Shown piece after piece: positions 24,955 through 31,744 of a stretch of DNA of 42,914 nucleotides (position 1 is the first letter of the stretch; each line of letters opens with the position of its first letter). This stretch comes from an uncultured Prevotella sp. (GTDB lineage Bacteria > Bacteroidota > Bacteroidia > Bacteroidales > Bacteroidaceae). The notes under the pieces are model-generated. The model saw only the letters and a list, made by a program, of their open reading frames with translations. It was not told the origin of the DNA and did no database searches. The translations under genes and the position numbers were made by a program. The DNA lies in contig ONAJ01000036.1 in assembly GCA_900315775.1 (NCBI GenBank), positions 1-42,914 on the forward strand, in the 5' to 3' direction.

Positions 24955-24981
24955 TCTCCATCGTTGTACATCCGACGGAGA
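24955..24981 (-). terminator. Terminator after the methyltransferase genes
   Basis: 9-position stem with one mismatch (24955-24963 with 24973-24981), followed on the minus strand by seven T. Lies about 100 bases after the last methyltransferase stop; the 24982-25083 stretch otherwise shows nothing. Confidence 0.65.
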
Positions 24982-25083
24982 CTTTCTTTTGTTAAATATA
25001 GTTACTTCATTTATTTATAGCAGGTTGCAATTTCAGCAGTCAGACATTATAAATATGTACCTGTCCCTGCTGTCCTTGTTTCG

Positions 25084-26421
25084 CTATATACTTATAATTT
25101 GAGGATATTTTGTATAACTATTAATTTTGGCAACAATGGTATTATCCACAGATATCTCGTCTTTAATTTTAACAAGCCAATATTCATTACCATGTGGACG
25201 AAATCCATATTGAATTAGTTCTTTTGATGTGCAAGAAGAAATGCAGTCTTTTTCAAGAGTAAACATACATTTTTTATTTTTATGGTGCAAAACTAAATAA
25301 TCGATATTTTTTATTTGCCCATATTGCATAGCTCCAGGTCTGTTTCCTCCACGAATATAGTAAACATGATATTTTTTTATAAGACTCAAATCGTATTCAC
25401 TTTTTACATACCCCACTAACAAGTATTTCATTATTTCATTTGAGGAAAGACATTCCTTTATTGACAAAGCTAAGTAATAAGCTAGTCTGGGAGGTACAGC
25501 ATTCCCAACCATTTTATACCCATCTTTCACATTAGAGTAAATAAAACGAAAATTGTCTGGGAACGATTGAATACGTGCACATTCTCGAACACTTAATCTT
25601 CTATATTTATTTTCCTGACCTATTACAAAACGTCTCTTATCCTGAGTTACATATTCCATTTTTGGAGCTTGTGGATGTAATGGTTCATTCTTAGCTTGCG
25701 CTTGTATTGTAAATGACAGTTCATTCCAACCTCTTACTCGGTTTCTTGCCATAAACTTTGCATCAAAATCACCAATATAATAATCATGATTAAGGATATC
25801 ACCGTAGTTCTGATTAACCTCTTCGTTCAAATATTCTATTGGTTTGCACTTTATATCACCTATCGCCTGAGATAATGTAATTGGTACTTCATTAATTATA
25901 TTAGGGAAGAAATATTCGTTATTGATATCATTTCTTATGCCTACTATAAAAACACGCAATCTATCTTGCGGTATCCGAAAATTTGATGCATTTAGCAACT
26001 CATATTTTACCTTATACCCTGCTTCATGAAATAAACCAAGAAATTGTTCAAAAGATTTTATATGTCTTGGAGTTACCATTCCTGGAACATTTTCCATGAT
26101 AAAGAATTTTGGTCTTTTTGATTTTACTATACGTATATAATCAAAAACCAATTTTCCTCTCTCATCTTCTATACCAAGACTTTTCCCCCCAAGACTCCAG
26201 GACTGACAAGGAGGTCCTCCTATAATACCATCACACTCAGGGATATCAGAATCCTTTAGTTCCCTAATATCCAAAGTATTTAACTTTGTTTCTGGATGAT
26301 TATAACTATATGTTTCATGAATTGTTTTATCAAATTCATTGGCCCATATTACTTTAAATCCGGCTTTTTTAAAACCTAAATCAAGCCCCCCACAACCAGC
26401 AAAGAGTGAAACGATATCCAT
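25084..26421 (-). CDS. DNA (cytosine-5) methyltransferase 2 of a tandem pair, with C-terminal extension
   Basis: 445 residues. SAM motif I is MDIVSLFAGCGGLDLGF; catalytic Cys72 lies in GGPPCQSWS; then 'FIMENVPGM' and the 'IPQDRLRVFIVG' motif. The target-recognition region contains 'FMARNRVRGWNELSFTIQAQ', and motifs IX-X are 'RRLSVRECARIQSFPDNF' and 'GYKMVGNAVPPRLAYYLA'. Residues about 335-445 form an extension absent from the partner, with no recognised domain. It starts one base after the stop of the first methyltransferase (TAAAATG), so translation is probably coupled. The region is AT-rich, unlike the flanking core genes, suggesting transfer. Confidence 0.93.
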   Translation of the reverse strand: MDIVSLFAGCGGLDLGFKKAGFKVIWANEFDKTIHETYSYNHPETKLNTLDIRELKDSDIPECDGIIGGPPCQSWSLGGKSLGIEDERGKLVFDYIRIVKSKRPKFFIMENVPGMVTPRHIKSFEQFLGLFHEAGYKVKYELLNASNFRIPQDRLRVFIVGIRNDINNEYFFPNIINEVPITLSQAIGDIKCKPIEYLNEEVNQNYGDILNHDYYIGDFDAKFMARNRVRGWNELSFTIQAQAKNEPLHPQAPKMEYVTQDKRRFVIGQENKYRRLSVRECARIQSFPDNFRFIYSNVKDGYKMVGNAVPPRLAYYLALSIKECLSSNEIMKYLLVGYVKSEYDLSLIKKYHVYYIRGGNRPGAMQYGQIKNIDYLVLHHKNKKCMFTLEKDCISSCTSKELIQYGFRPHGNEYWLVKIKDEISVDNTIVAKINSYTKYPQIISI

Positions 26422-26422
26422 T

Positions 26423-27433
26423 TTAGTCTTGATAATGAACGTTGTGGCTGTCTAATGCTGCACGAATGCTCATTGCTACATGATATGCAAGATTTACAGG
26501 TACAGCATTGCCAATCATCTTATATCCGGTATCAACATCACTATATATAAATCTAAAATCATCTGGAAAAGTTTGCACCCTTGCAACTTCTCTTACGGTC
26601 ATTCGACGATACAAGTTTTCTTTTCCTGGTTCAAAAATCTGAACGTTTTTCTCTATTTTCACCATCTTGGGTGCCTGAGGGTGAAGTTGACATTGACGCC
26701 CACTTGCTTGTACTGTAAATCCTGGCTCATCCCACGACCTTACTCTATTTCGTGACATAAATATAGAAGAATATGCGCCTATGAAATATTCATGATTAGG
26801 TACAATACAATTATCACCATTAGTTTTGTTATGCTCTAATGCTGGGATGGCAGTATCTTTTAAATCCCAAATGCACTCTCTAAGAGTAGGTTTATGCTCT
26901 AAAGGAGTTGGATACTGAAAATCATGTATGTTCAAATCTTTTCTGAAACCAATATAGAATACACGATCTCTATCTTCAGGAACATCAAAATCGTTTGCGT
27001 TAAGCATTTTCAGGTTTACATCATACCCTGCCTCATCGAATAATCGCATAAAGCCATCGACAGCCGCAGAGTGTCGCTTTGCAAGCATTCCTGATACATT
27101 CTCTGCTACAAAAAACAATGGTTGTGTATACCTTAATATTCGTATGTATTCATAAAATAATTTTCCACGAGCATCTTCAATTCCTCTGAGAGAACCGGCT
27201 TCACTCCAAGACTGACAAGGAGGACCACCTATTACGCCCGTAACTTGCTGAGGAAAATTTGTTTCTTTTATTTTGCAGATGTCTGCTTCTATAAGATTAG
27301 TATCAGGAAAATTAGCCTTAAATGTTGGACATATTTTAGGGTCAAATTCATTGGCTACAACTGTACGGAAGCCTGCATTATGGAAGCCCTTGTCAAGTCC
27401 GCCTGCGCCTGAAAATAGACTAATGATATTCAT
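26423..27433 (-). CDS. DNA (cytosine-5) methyltransferase 1 of a tandem pair
   Basis: 336 residues, standard length. Motif [18 protein letters not shown], catalytic Cys73 in [12 protein letters not shown], '[10 protein letters not shown]', '[14 protein letters not shown]', target region with '[20 protein letters not shown]' followed by [13 protein letters not shown], and final motifs '[18 protein letters not shown]' and '[18 protein letters not shown]'. The two methyltransferases are clearly homologous, also in the recognition region. A pair of m5C enzymes with one endonuclease often means one enzyme per strand of an asymmetric site (known for several type IIS-like systems; inference here). 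It has its own -7 box at 27467-27474. Confidence 0.95.
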   Translation of the reverse strand: MNIISLFSGAGGLDKGFHNAGFRTVVANEFDPKICPTFKANFPDTNLIEADICKIKETNFPQQVTGVIGGPPCQSWSEAGSLRGIEDARGKLFYEYIRILRYTQPLFFVAENVSGMLAKRHSAAVDGFMRLFDEAGYDVNLKMLNANDFDVPEDRDRVFYIGFRKDLNIHDFQYPTPLEHKPTLRECIWDLKDTAIPALEHNKTNGDNCIVPNHEYFIGAYSSIFMSRNRVRSWDEPGFTVQASGRQCQLHPQAPKMVKIEKNVQIFEPGKENLYRRMTVREVARVQTFPDDFRFIYSDVDTGYKMIGNAVPVNLAYHVAMSIRAALDSHNVHYQD

Positions 27434-27466
27434 TGTATTCTATAGAGTAATCTTGTGAAATTTGTG

Positions 27467-27474
27467 CAAAATTA
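27467..27474 (-). promoter_or_regulatory. -7 box for the methyltransferase pair
   Basis: TAATTTTG followed by CAC on the minus strand, 34 bases before the methyltransferase 1 start and after the endonuclease stop. The -33 position is not clear. It would allow methyltransferase expression without the endonuclease leader. Confidence 0.5.
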
Positions 27475-27504
27475 AAAAAAAATTTTCTCAAGATTTACAA
27501 ATCA

Positions 27505-28410
27505 TTATTCTTTAACATAATATTTCACATCGTTATGTAATTTTTCTTTTAAATCATCAAAGTTCTTTTCCGAAATATTTAATTTTTCGAGCATACTTTT
27601 CAGATTATTGCCTATTTCATTCGCCTTCTTTTTTAGAGGCTCACTAAAATTTAATTTCCCATGAAGCTTTCCTTCTTTTATAGTCCAATCTACATATACT
27701 GATAAAGGTCTGTCTCCATCCCATTTGTCCTCGCTCGACCTAAAATTTAGCGCTTTGCATGCATAATATATATTGGGGTGTTCTTCCACATACTTTTCTA
27801 TAGGTATTAAAGCTTTGACTACATCGTTCAATGAAAGGTCTTTGGTTTCTTCTACACACAACATATAGTTAGCAACACCGCTGCCTATAACCATTTTATC
27901 ATTAACGTTTGCATTTTTCTTTTCGTCAGGAAGTTGTTGACCACTGTAAACGTCAACGACTTGATTCTTGTTTAATTTTAAAGCACCTGAAAGTTTACCA
28001 CCACGTTTGTTCATAATTTCAAACTTCCAACCGAGTTTTATTGAATGGGGATCAGTTTTTCCTTTCCCATCAAAATAAACTAGTTCTTGCTGTTTAAAAT
28101 TATTCTCTAGTTCTGAAATTGAATTCTTTAATATATTATCAACATCAGCTCCTAATATTTCTTTTGCTCTCTCATATTGAATTTTGTTTTCCAAAAATTC
28201 AGCATTTCCTTGTTTTATAGAAATTTTCAATTCTCTACATTCATCATCTTCATCACGAAGTTTGACATAAACATCCGTTTTACACTCTCCTTTGGATGGA
28301 CGTGGTTTGTCCCTTTCGATAATCGTATATTTTTTCCCCTCAAATGAGAAAGATGTATTAAGTTTAAAAAGGTCTAATACTTGTTTTTCTGTTTCAGTAA
28401 ATTTTGGCAT
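27505..28410 (-). CDS. Type II-like restriction endonuclease (PD-(D/E)xK type)
   Basis: 301 residues, very AT-rich. The N-terminal third holds a probable PD-(D/E)xK site: 'GECKTDVYV' with Asp46, then 'ECRELKISIKQGNAEFLENK' with Glu60-x-Lys62. The rest is Lys- and Asn-rich, with 'SLNDVVKALIPIEKYVEEHP' and 'DRPLSVYVDWTIKEGKLHGK', and is unrecognised. Its position directly before two m5C methyltransferases on the same strand makes a restriction endonuclease the natural reading. No promoter is visible in the 30 bases between its start and the leader terminator, so it should depend on read-through of the leader at 28440-28628. The recognition site cannot be read from sequence. Confidence 0.75.
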   Translation of the reverse strand: MPKFTETEKQVLDLFKLNTSFSFEGKKYTIIERDKPRPSKGECKTDVYVKLRDEDDECRELKISIKQGNAEFLENKIQYERAKEILGADVDNILKNSISELENNFKQQELVYFDGKGKTDPHSIKLGWKFEIMNKRGGKLSGALKLNKNQVVDVYSGQQLPDEKKNANVNDKMVIGSGVANYMLCVEETKDLSLNDVVKALIPIEKYVEEHPNIYYACKALNFRSSEDKWDGDRPLSVYVDWTIKEGKLHGKLNFSEPLKKKANEIGNNLKSMLEKLNISEKNFDDLKEKLHNDVKYYVKE

Positions 28411-28439
28411 AATATTATTTCTTTAAGGTTAATATATAC

Positions 28440-28628
28440 GAAAAAACCCTCCAAAGGGAGGGCGTGGAGATTGTCGATACCAAGGCCTACCACAGCCCAC
28501 TTCAGTCAACAATCATTCCGTCCACGCCCTATAGGAGCGCAGACATCCATTGTCTCTGCTGGACTGAAGTTAATTAAGTGGTAGTTTAGGAATCTCAGTC
28601 GAGTCAGGGATGTCCAACTCTAATATTT
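28440..28628 (-). ncRNA. Structured leader or small RNA before the restriction gene, attenuator-like
   Basis: About 190 bases between a promoter (28635-28664) and an intrinsic terminator. Terminator, helix C: 28457-28462 with 28447-28452 (CCCTCC/GGAGGG), then TTTTTT. Helix B: 28521-28530 plus 28506-28514 pair with the continuous 28459-28477 (19 pairs, one G-U, a 6-base bulge); its 3' strand overlaps four bases of the terminator arm. Helix A: 28535-28544 with 28520-28529 (10 pairs, three of them G-U), which consumes the 5' strand of B. Alternative rod pairings also exist (ACTTCAGTC/GACTGAAGT; CTACCAC/GTGGTAG; GAGATT/AATCTC). Thirty bases later the endonuclease gene begins. It could be an attenuator leader or an independent RNA such as a 6S-like rod. 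No known riboswitch recognised. Confidence 0.6.
28447..28462 (-). terminator. Leader terminator
   Basis: CCCTCC, loop CTTT, GGAGGG, then TTTTTT on the minus strand. The same core palindrome occurs as a dispersed repeat at 21957-21990. Confidence 0.7.
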
Positions 28629-28634
28629 CTGTTG

Positions 28635-28677
28635 CAAAATTAAAAAGAAAAAATGATAACTCAATAATTTTATGGAA
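28635..28677 (-). promoter_or_regulatory. Promoter of the structured leader, extended conserved type
   Basis: Minus strand: CCATAAAATTA, TTGAGTTAT, TAATTTTG (-7 complement at 28635-28642; TTG complement at 28662-28664; 19-base spacer), followed by CAAC. Confidence 0.65.
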
Positions 28678-28866
28678 AAAATTCAATCTATGGCAGGGTT
28701 AAGGTAAAAACATTCAACTTATTTTAGGGAAGTACACACCTCTGTATTAAGGAAAGTGGCTATCCAGCCAAGTTGGGCAATATTGAAATGTCTTGTATCA
28801 TATTATAATAACGTTTTTATTCCGGCTTTATTTCCGTGAATCAAAGCACCTGTCCCTAATAATCCC

Positions 28867-28892
28867 TAACCCCCTCGAATTCGAGGGGGTTA
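28867..28892. repeat. Perfect 26-bp palindrome
   Basis: TAACCCCCTCGAA and its exact complement, with an EcoRI site at the centre and no loop. It shares the CCCCTC/GAGGGG theme of other repeats here and lies about 100 bases downstream of the orphan promoter at 28978. Confidence 0.75.
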
Positions 28893-28977
28893 AAACAAGG
28901 ATTGAATAGTTGTTCCCATTCAATATTTATTTCAGCCTACAATGCTCGTGCAAGCCGAGTATGTGCCATATTTGGCA

Positions 28978-29020
28978 CAAAGTTACGAAGTTTTTTTAAT
29001 AACTCAATAAATTTATGGAA
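28978..29020 (-). promoter_or_regulatory. Orphan promoter, extended conserved type
   Basis: Minus strand: CCATAAATTTA, TTGAGTTAT, AAAAAAACTTCG, TAACTTTG (-7 complement at 28978-28985; TTG complement at 29005-29007; 19-base spacer). It is followed by the hairpin TGCCA/TGGCA, CTCG/CGAG and ATTGAAT/ATTCAAT pairs, with no ORF. Confidence 0.55.
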
Positions 29021-29053
29021 AATTTAAAATAAAAAAATCGCCACTATCTCCCA

Positions 29054-29083
29054 AATATGACACGGGATGTCCCGTGTCATATT
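29054..29083. repeat. 30-bp palindrome, 14-bp arms
   Basis: AATATGACACGGGA and its complement separated by TG. No T-run on either side. Lies 34 bases outside the left arm of the 23-bp inverted repeat. Confidence 0.75.
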
Positions 29084-29117
29084 ACTCGTTTTTAGGTTCT
29101 CCGAATTTTAGTTTTCA

Positions 29118-29140
29118 AAAAAACATTCCACATTCCACCA
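29118..29140 (-). repeat. Left arm of 23-bp perfect inverted repeat
   Basis: On the minus strand it reads TGGTGGAATGTGGAATG followed by six T, identical to the plus strand at 30538-30560. The arm holds two GGAATGT units. Confidence 0.75.
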
Positions 29141-29145
29141 ACGCC

Positions 29146-30309
29146 CTATTCATCGCGGATTGCAACATCGTAGATATTGTTATCTTTACACCTATGACGA
29201 CGAAATCCGCACTTCCTTAGTATTAGTCCGAGACGTATTGCGTTGCCGTGGTTCACGTTGACCAGTGGGTTCTGCCTGTGAAGTTCCTTCAAGATATGCA
29301 GTACAGACATGCGCTTGGTTGTTTCCGTATCAGCAGGTATGCGGTACATGGAGTTCAGCTGTTCTTCGAGCAGGTCTATTCGCTGATAGGGCTGGTTGCT
29401 GCGTTGTATGCGCTGTTCCTGACGGCGGTTAAAGTATGTCGGTTTGCCGGCATATATCTCTGCCACTGCCTGAGCGTAGAGTTGTGGATAGTTTATAGTG
29501 CGTTTCAGGTCAATACTGCCTGTTGTTTCTATGCACAGGAAACGGCGCGATCCAGAGGGATCTGTGAGCGGTTGTTGGTCGTTTGTCGTCGCGATGAACG
29601 AGGCGTAGCGCTGGTGTTGCTCCATTACCGACGAGTAGCTGCGACGGACCTTGAGGTCTGCCTTCTGCAGGATGTGTTTTAGGAAGGCATTCTGGCGACT
29701 GCTGATACTGTCATATTCGTCAACGTTTATCAGTGCGAAACGTCGCAGCGAGAGTACTGCTTCGTTGCGGTTAGTAAAGTCTATACGGTCTGTGTAATAG
29801 GTACGCAGTTCCGGCGGCAACAGCAGTCGGCAGTAGGTACTCTTGCCATCTCCCTGTCTGCCTATGAGCAGTGGTGTGAGTGTGTTTCCGTGTTCGGGAT
29901 TGCACTGCATCCACTGCGCCACCATAGCACGGAACCACAGGTGGAAGTCGCTTTCCCAGTAGGCGTTATCTGTTGGCACTCGACGCGCCAGTGCACCTAT
30001 GCGGTTGCGGTGGTCCCACGAGGGCAAATGCTCCAAGTACTCCGTAAGAGGATTGTACGACTTCACCTCCATAGACTCGACATAGCGCTTAACGTCTTTG
30101 TCCCAGGCCTCTATGCCTGAACGCAACGCACGCAGTGTAATGCTGTTCTGGTCATACTTGCGAAGCGGTTTCCAACCGTGGTCGTTCTGTTTGTTGATGT
30201 ACTCAACTTCGTCATTGAAAATGTTTCGACGAAAGCAGTAGTTTTCGTCTAAAAACCGCATCAGAGCCTCGGTCTGAAGGGTGTGATAAGGTACTTCTAA
30301 CTCTTTCAT
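29146..30309 (-). CDS. VapE/VirE-family P-loop helicase-like protein
   Basis: 387 residues. Residues 1-110 form a helical start (LPSWDHRNRIGALARRVPT is the typical VapE entry). Walker A GRQGDGKST is at 150-158, Walker B FALINVDEYD at about 191-200, 'ASFIATTNDQQPLTDPSGSR' gives sensor 1 and the arginine finger, and the C-terminal 'LRKCGFRRHRCKDNNIYDV' is a small winged domain, as in DUF3874 proteins. Relatives carry an N-terminal primase domain and exceed 600 residues; here only the helicase half is present, with no primase upstream. Such genes belong to plasmids, phages and integrated elements. Flanked by iteron-like repeats and a perfect inverted repeat. Confidence 0.85.
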   Translation of the reverse strand: MKELEVPYHTLQTEALMRFLDENYCFRRNIFNDEVEYINKQNDHGWKPLRKYDQNSITLRALRSGIEAWDKDVKRYVESMEVKSYNPLTEYLEHLPSWDHRNRIGALARRVPTDNAYWESDFHLWFRAMVAQWMQCNPEHGNTLTPLLIGRQGDGKSTYCRLLLPPELRTYYTDRIDFTNRNEAVLSLRRFALINVDEYDSISSRQNAFLKHILQKADLKVRRSYSSVMEQHQRYASFIATTNDQQPLTDPSGSRRFLCIETTGSIDLKRTINYPQLYAQAVAEIYAGKPTYFNRRQEQRIQRSNQPYQRIDLLEEQLNSMYRIPADTETTKRMSVLHILKELHRQNPLVNVNHGNAIRLGLILRKCGFRRHRCKDNNIYDVAIRDE

Positions 30310-30423
30310 AATGCTTTCAAATAATTTAAATATTATACAATTTGTACTGTTTTGAGTTTGTTTTAGTGCAAAAACGGTAATAAATCCTTACAAAAACACC
30401 TTCTTTTGACCATTCCTATGGCC

Positions 30424-30517
30424 TGTTCGGAGTATACCTATGCTTTGGTCGGAGTAAACCTACGCTTTGGTCGGAGTAAACCTACGCTTTGGTCGGAGTA
30501 AACCTATTCTTTGGTCG
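30424..30517. repeat. Iteron-like array, four 22-bp copies plus 6 bases
   Basis: Copies at 30424-30445, 30446-30467, 30468-30489 and 30490-30511, then TGGTCG. The core TTTGGTCGGAGTAAACC is exact in the second to fourth copies; the first has two to four differences. The period equals two helical turns and the array lies about 115 bases upstream of the helicase gene. No spacers, so not CRISPR. Confidence 0.85.
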
Positions 30518-30537
30518 CAAAAAAACATTACAATTTT

Positions 30538-30560
30538 TGGTGGAATGTGGAATGTTTTTT
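30538..30560 (+). repeat. Right arm of 23-bp perfect inverted repeat
   Basis: Exact inverse of 29118-29140; the two arms enclose 1,443 bases holding the helicase gene and the iteron-like array. Confidence 0.75.
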
Positions 30561-30643
30561 CAAAAAACAAAATTTTGGAATACCTAAATTGAGAAGGATT
30601 AAAGCCGCATTGTCAAAGAACTCGGCTGCAAAAATATAACAAA

Positions 30644-30674
30644 AACGCCCGCTTGTCAATAGCAAACGGACGTT
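30644..30674 (-). terminator. Terminator after the nusB-DUF5606 operon
   Basis: 12-position stem with two mismatches (30644-30655 with 30663-30674), followed on the minus strand by TTTTTG and more T-rich sequence. A second hairpin, AGCCCCGA/TCGGGGCT, is at 30696-30727 and is followed by T-rich sequence on the plus strand. 30561-30643 shows only an AGCCG/CGGCT pair. Confidence 0.6.
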
Positions 30675-30754
30675 AGAAAAATCCTAAATACCCATAGCCC
30701 CGATATAGAGACCACTCGGTCGGGGCTTTCTTTTTCGCACGCATGTGCGTGTAC

Positions 30755-31177
30755 TTATTTATCTTCTTTCTCTTCTGCTGGTTCTGCATCGAAGTCGGTG
30801 ATGTTGCTTTCGACGAGGATGTTGTACCAGGAGATGAGTTTCTTGATGTCGCTGTCGTGAACGCGGTCGCGGTCGAAGTTTGGAAGGATTGTTGCGAAGT
30901 ACTCACGGAGTTCCTTGCTGCTTGCCTTCTTAGCATTGATGCTGGCGGTTTTGTTGCCTTCCTTCTTACCCATAGCGGCAAGGATCTTTGTCAGCGGTTC
31001 GTCCTCGTCGTCGGTGTACATAGCGACGTCGTTGAGCGATGTGATGCGGTCGGTACCGAAGGCTGGCATACGCTTGTGCTGAGCGTCGAGGGTCTCGACG
31101 ATGAGATTACGGTTTCCTCTTGACACGAGTTTAAAGAGTCCTGGTTTTCCAGATATTGATAAAATAACTTCTTTCAT
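30755..31177 (-). CDS. DUF5606-family conserved protein
   Basis: 140 residues, cytoplasmic. 'MKEVILSISGKPGLFKLVSR' then 'NLIVETLDAQHKRMPAFGTD' and 'ISLNDVAMYT'-like 'ITSLNDVAMYTDDEDEPL' form a small beta-barrel-like N-terminal domain (about 1-70). 'SSKELREYFATILPNFDRDR' and 'DSDIKKLISWYNILVESNIT' form a helical C-terminal part. This is a conserved Bacteroidota protein of unknown function. It lies 6 bases after coaE, last in the nusB operon. The acidic end AEPAEEKEDK is disordered. Confidence 0.8.
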   Translation of the reverse strand: MKEVILSISGKPGLFKLVSRGNRNLIVETLDAQHKRMPAFGTDRITSLNDVAMYTDDEDEPLTKILAAMGKKEGNKTASINAKKASSKELREYFATILPNFDRDRVHDSDIKKLISWYNILVESNITDFDAEPAEEKEDK

Positions 31178-31183
31178 AATGTT

Positions 31184-31744
31184 CTATATTTTTATAATGT
31201 TGTTTAAGTTTTCTATTTGCTGTTGAAGGTCTTCCACACCGTCGTTAACGATGACGAAGTCGCACTTTGACGACACTTCCTCTTGCGGCATTTGTTTGCC
31301 GATCCACTCCATAGCCTTCTGGCGTGTCAGTCCGTCGCGCTGCATTATTCTCTGCAGTCTTATTTCGAGGGGTGCGACGACACATATTTTATAATCTACG
31401 AGTTTGTCGAAACCGCTCTCGAAAAGTATTGCGCACTCCATCCACTTCATTCCCGAACGAAGGAAGTCCTCGCCTACGGCGGGATGGACGATAGCATTTA
31501 TGGCACGTTGGTTCTCGTCGCTGCTGAGCAGGAACTGCGCCATTACGGGTTTGTTAAGTCGCTCGCCGTCATATACCTGCGCACCGATAAGCTCTGTGAG
31601 TCTGCGACGAATGAGTTCCGACGTCCTCATAAGTCGTTTTGCCGCCTCATCACAGTCATATACATCAATACCTTTCCCTTTCAGTATTCGGCAGACGTAG
31701 CTCTTGCCGCTTCCTATACCTCCCGTTATGGCTATGCGTTTCAT
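31184..31744 (-). CDS. coaE: Dephospho-CoA kinase
   Basis: 186 residues. Phosphorylates dephospho-CoA, the last step of coenzyme A synthesis. P-loop ITGGIGSGKS (6-15), 'DVYDCDEAAKRLM', 'INAIVHPAV', 'AILFESGFDKLVDYKICVVA' and the lid 'RIMQRDGLTRQKAMEWIGKQ' are typical. Overlaps the upstream ybbR-like gene by 4 bases (ATGA), so translation is coupled. Confidence 0.95.
   Translation of the reverse strand: MKRIAITGGIGSGKSYVCRILKGKGIDVYDCDEAAKRLMRTSELIRRRLTELIGAQVYDGERLNKPVMAQFLLSSDENQRAINAIVHPAVGEDFLRSGMKWMECAILFESGFDKLVDYKICVVAPLEIRLQRIMQRDGLTRQKAMEWIGKQMPQEEVSSKCDFVIVNDGVEDLQQQIENLNNIIKI

Larger units (their letters stand above)
28641..29145. other. 505-base gene-free region with repeats
   Basis: No coding gene recognised. 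It holds two copies of the extended promoter (28635-28677 and 28978-29020), a perfect 26-bp palindrome (28867-28892), a 14-bp-arm palindrome (29054-29083), and one arm of the inverted repeat around the helicase gene (29118-29140). The part from 28690 to 28860 shows no clear signal. Confidence 0.6.

Noticed and set aside
25084-28410. DISARM or BREX defence system
   Set aside because: Only an endonuclease and two m5C methyltransferases are present; none of the other marker genes is seen.
28440-28628. Thiamine pyrophosphate riboswitch
   Set aside because: A CTGAGA-like word is present but the rest of the TPP core is missing.
28440-28628. Retron msr-msd, tmRNA, SRP RNA or RNase P RNA
   Set aside because: No reverse transcriptase nearby and none of the conserved core sequences of these RNAs; 6S-like RNA remains only an alternative because the outermost closing stem is weak.
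30424-30517. Direct repeats considered as a CRISPR array
   Set aside because: Copies are contiguous without spacers and no cas gene is present.
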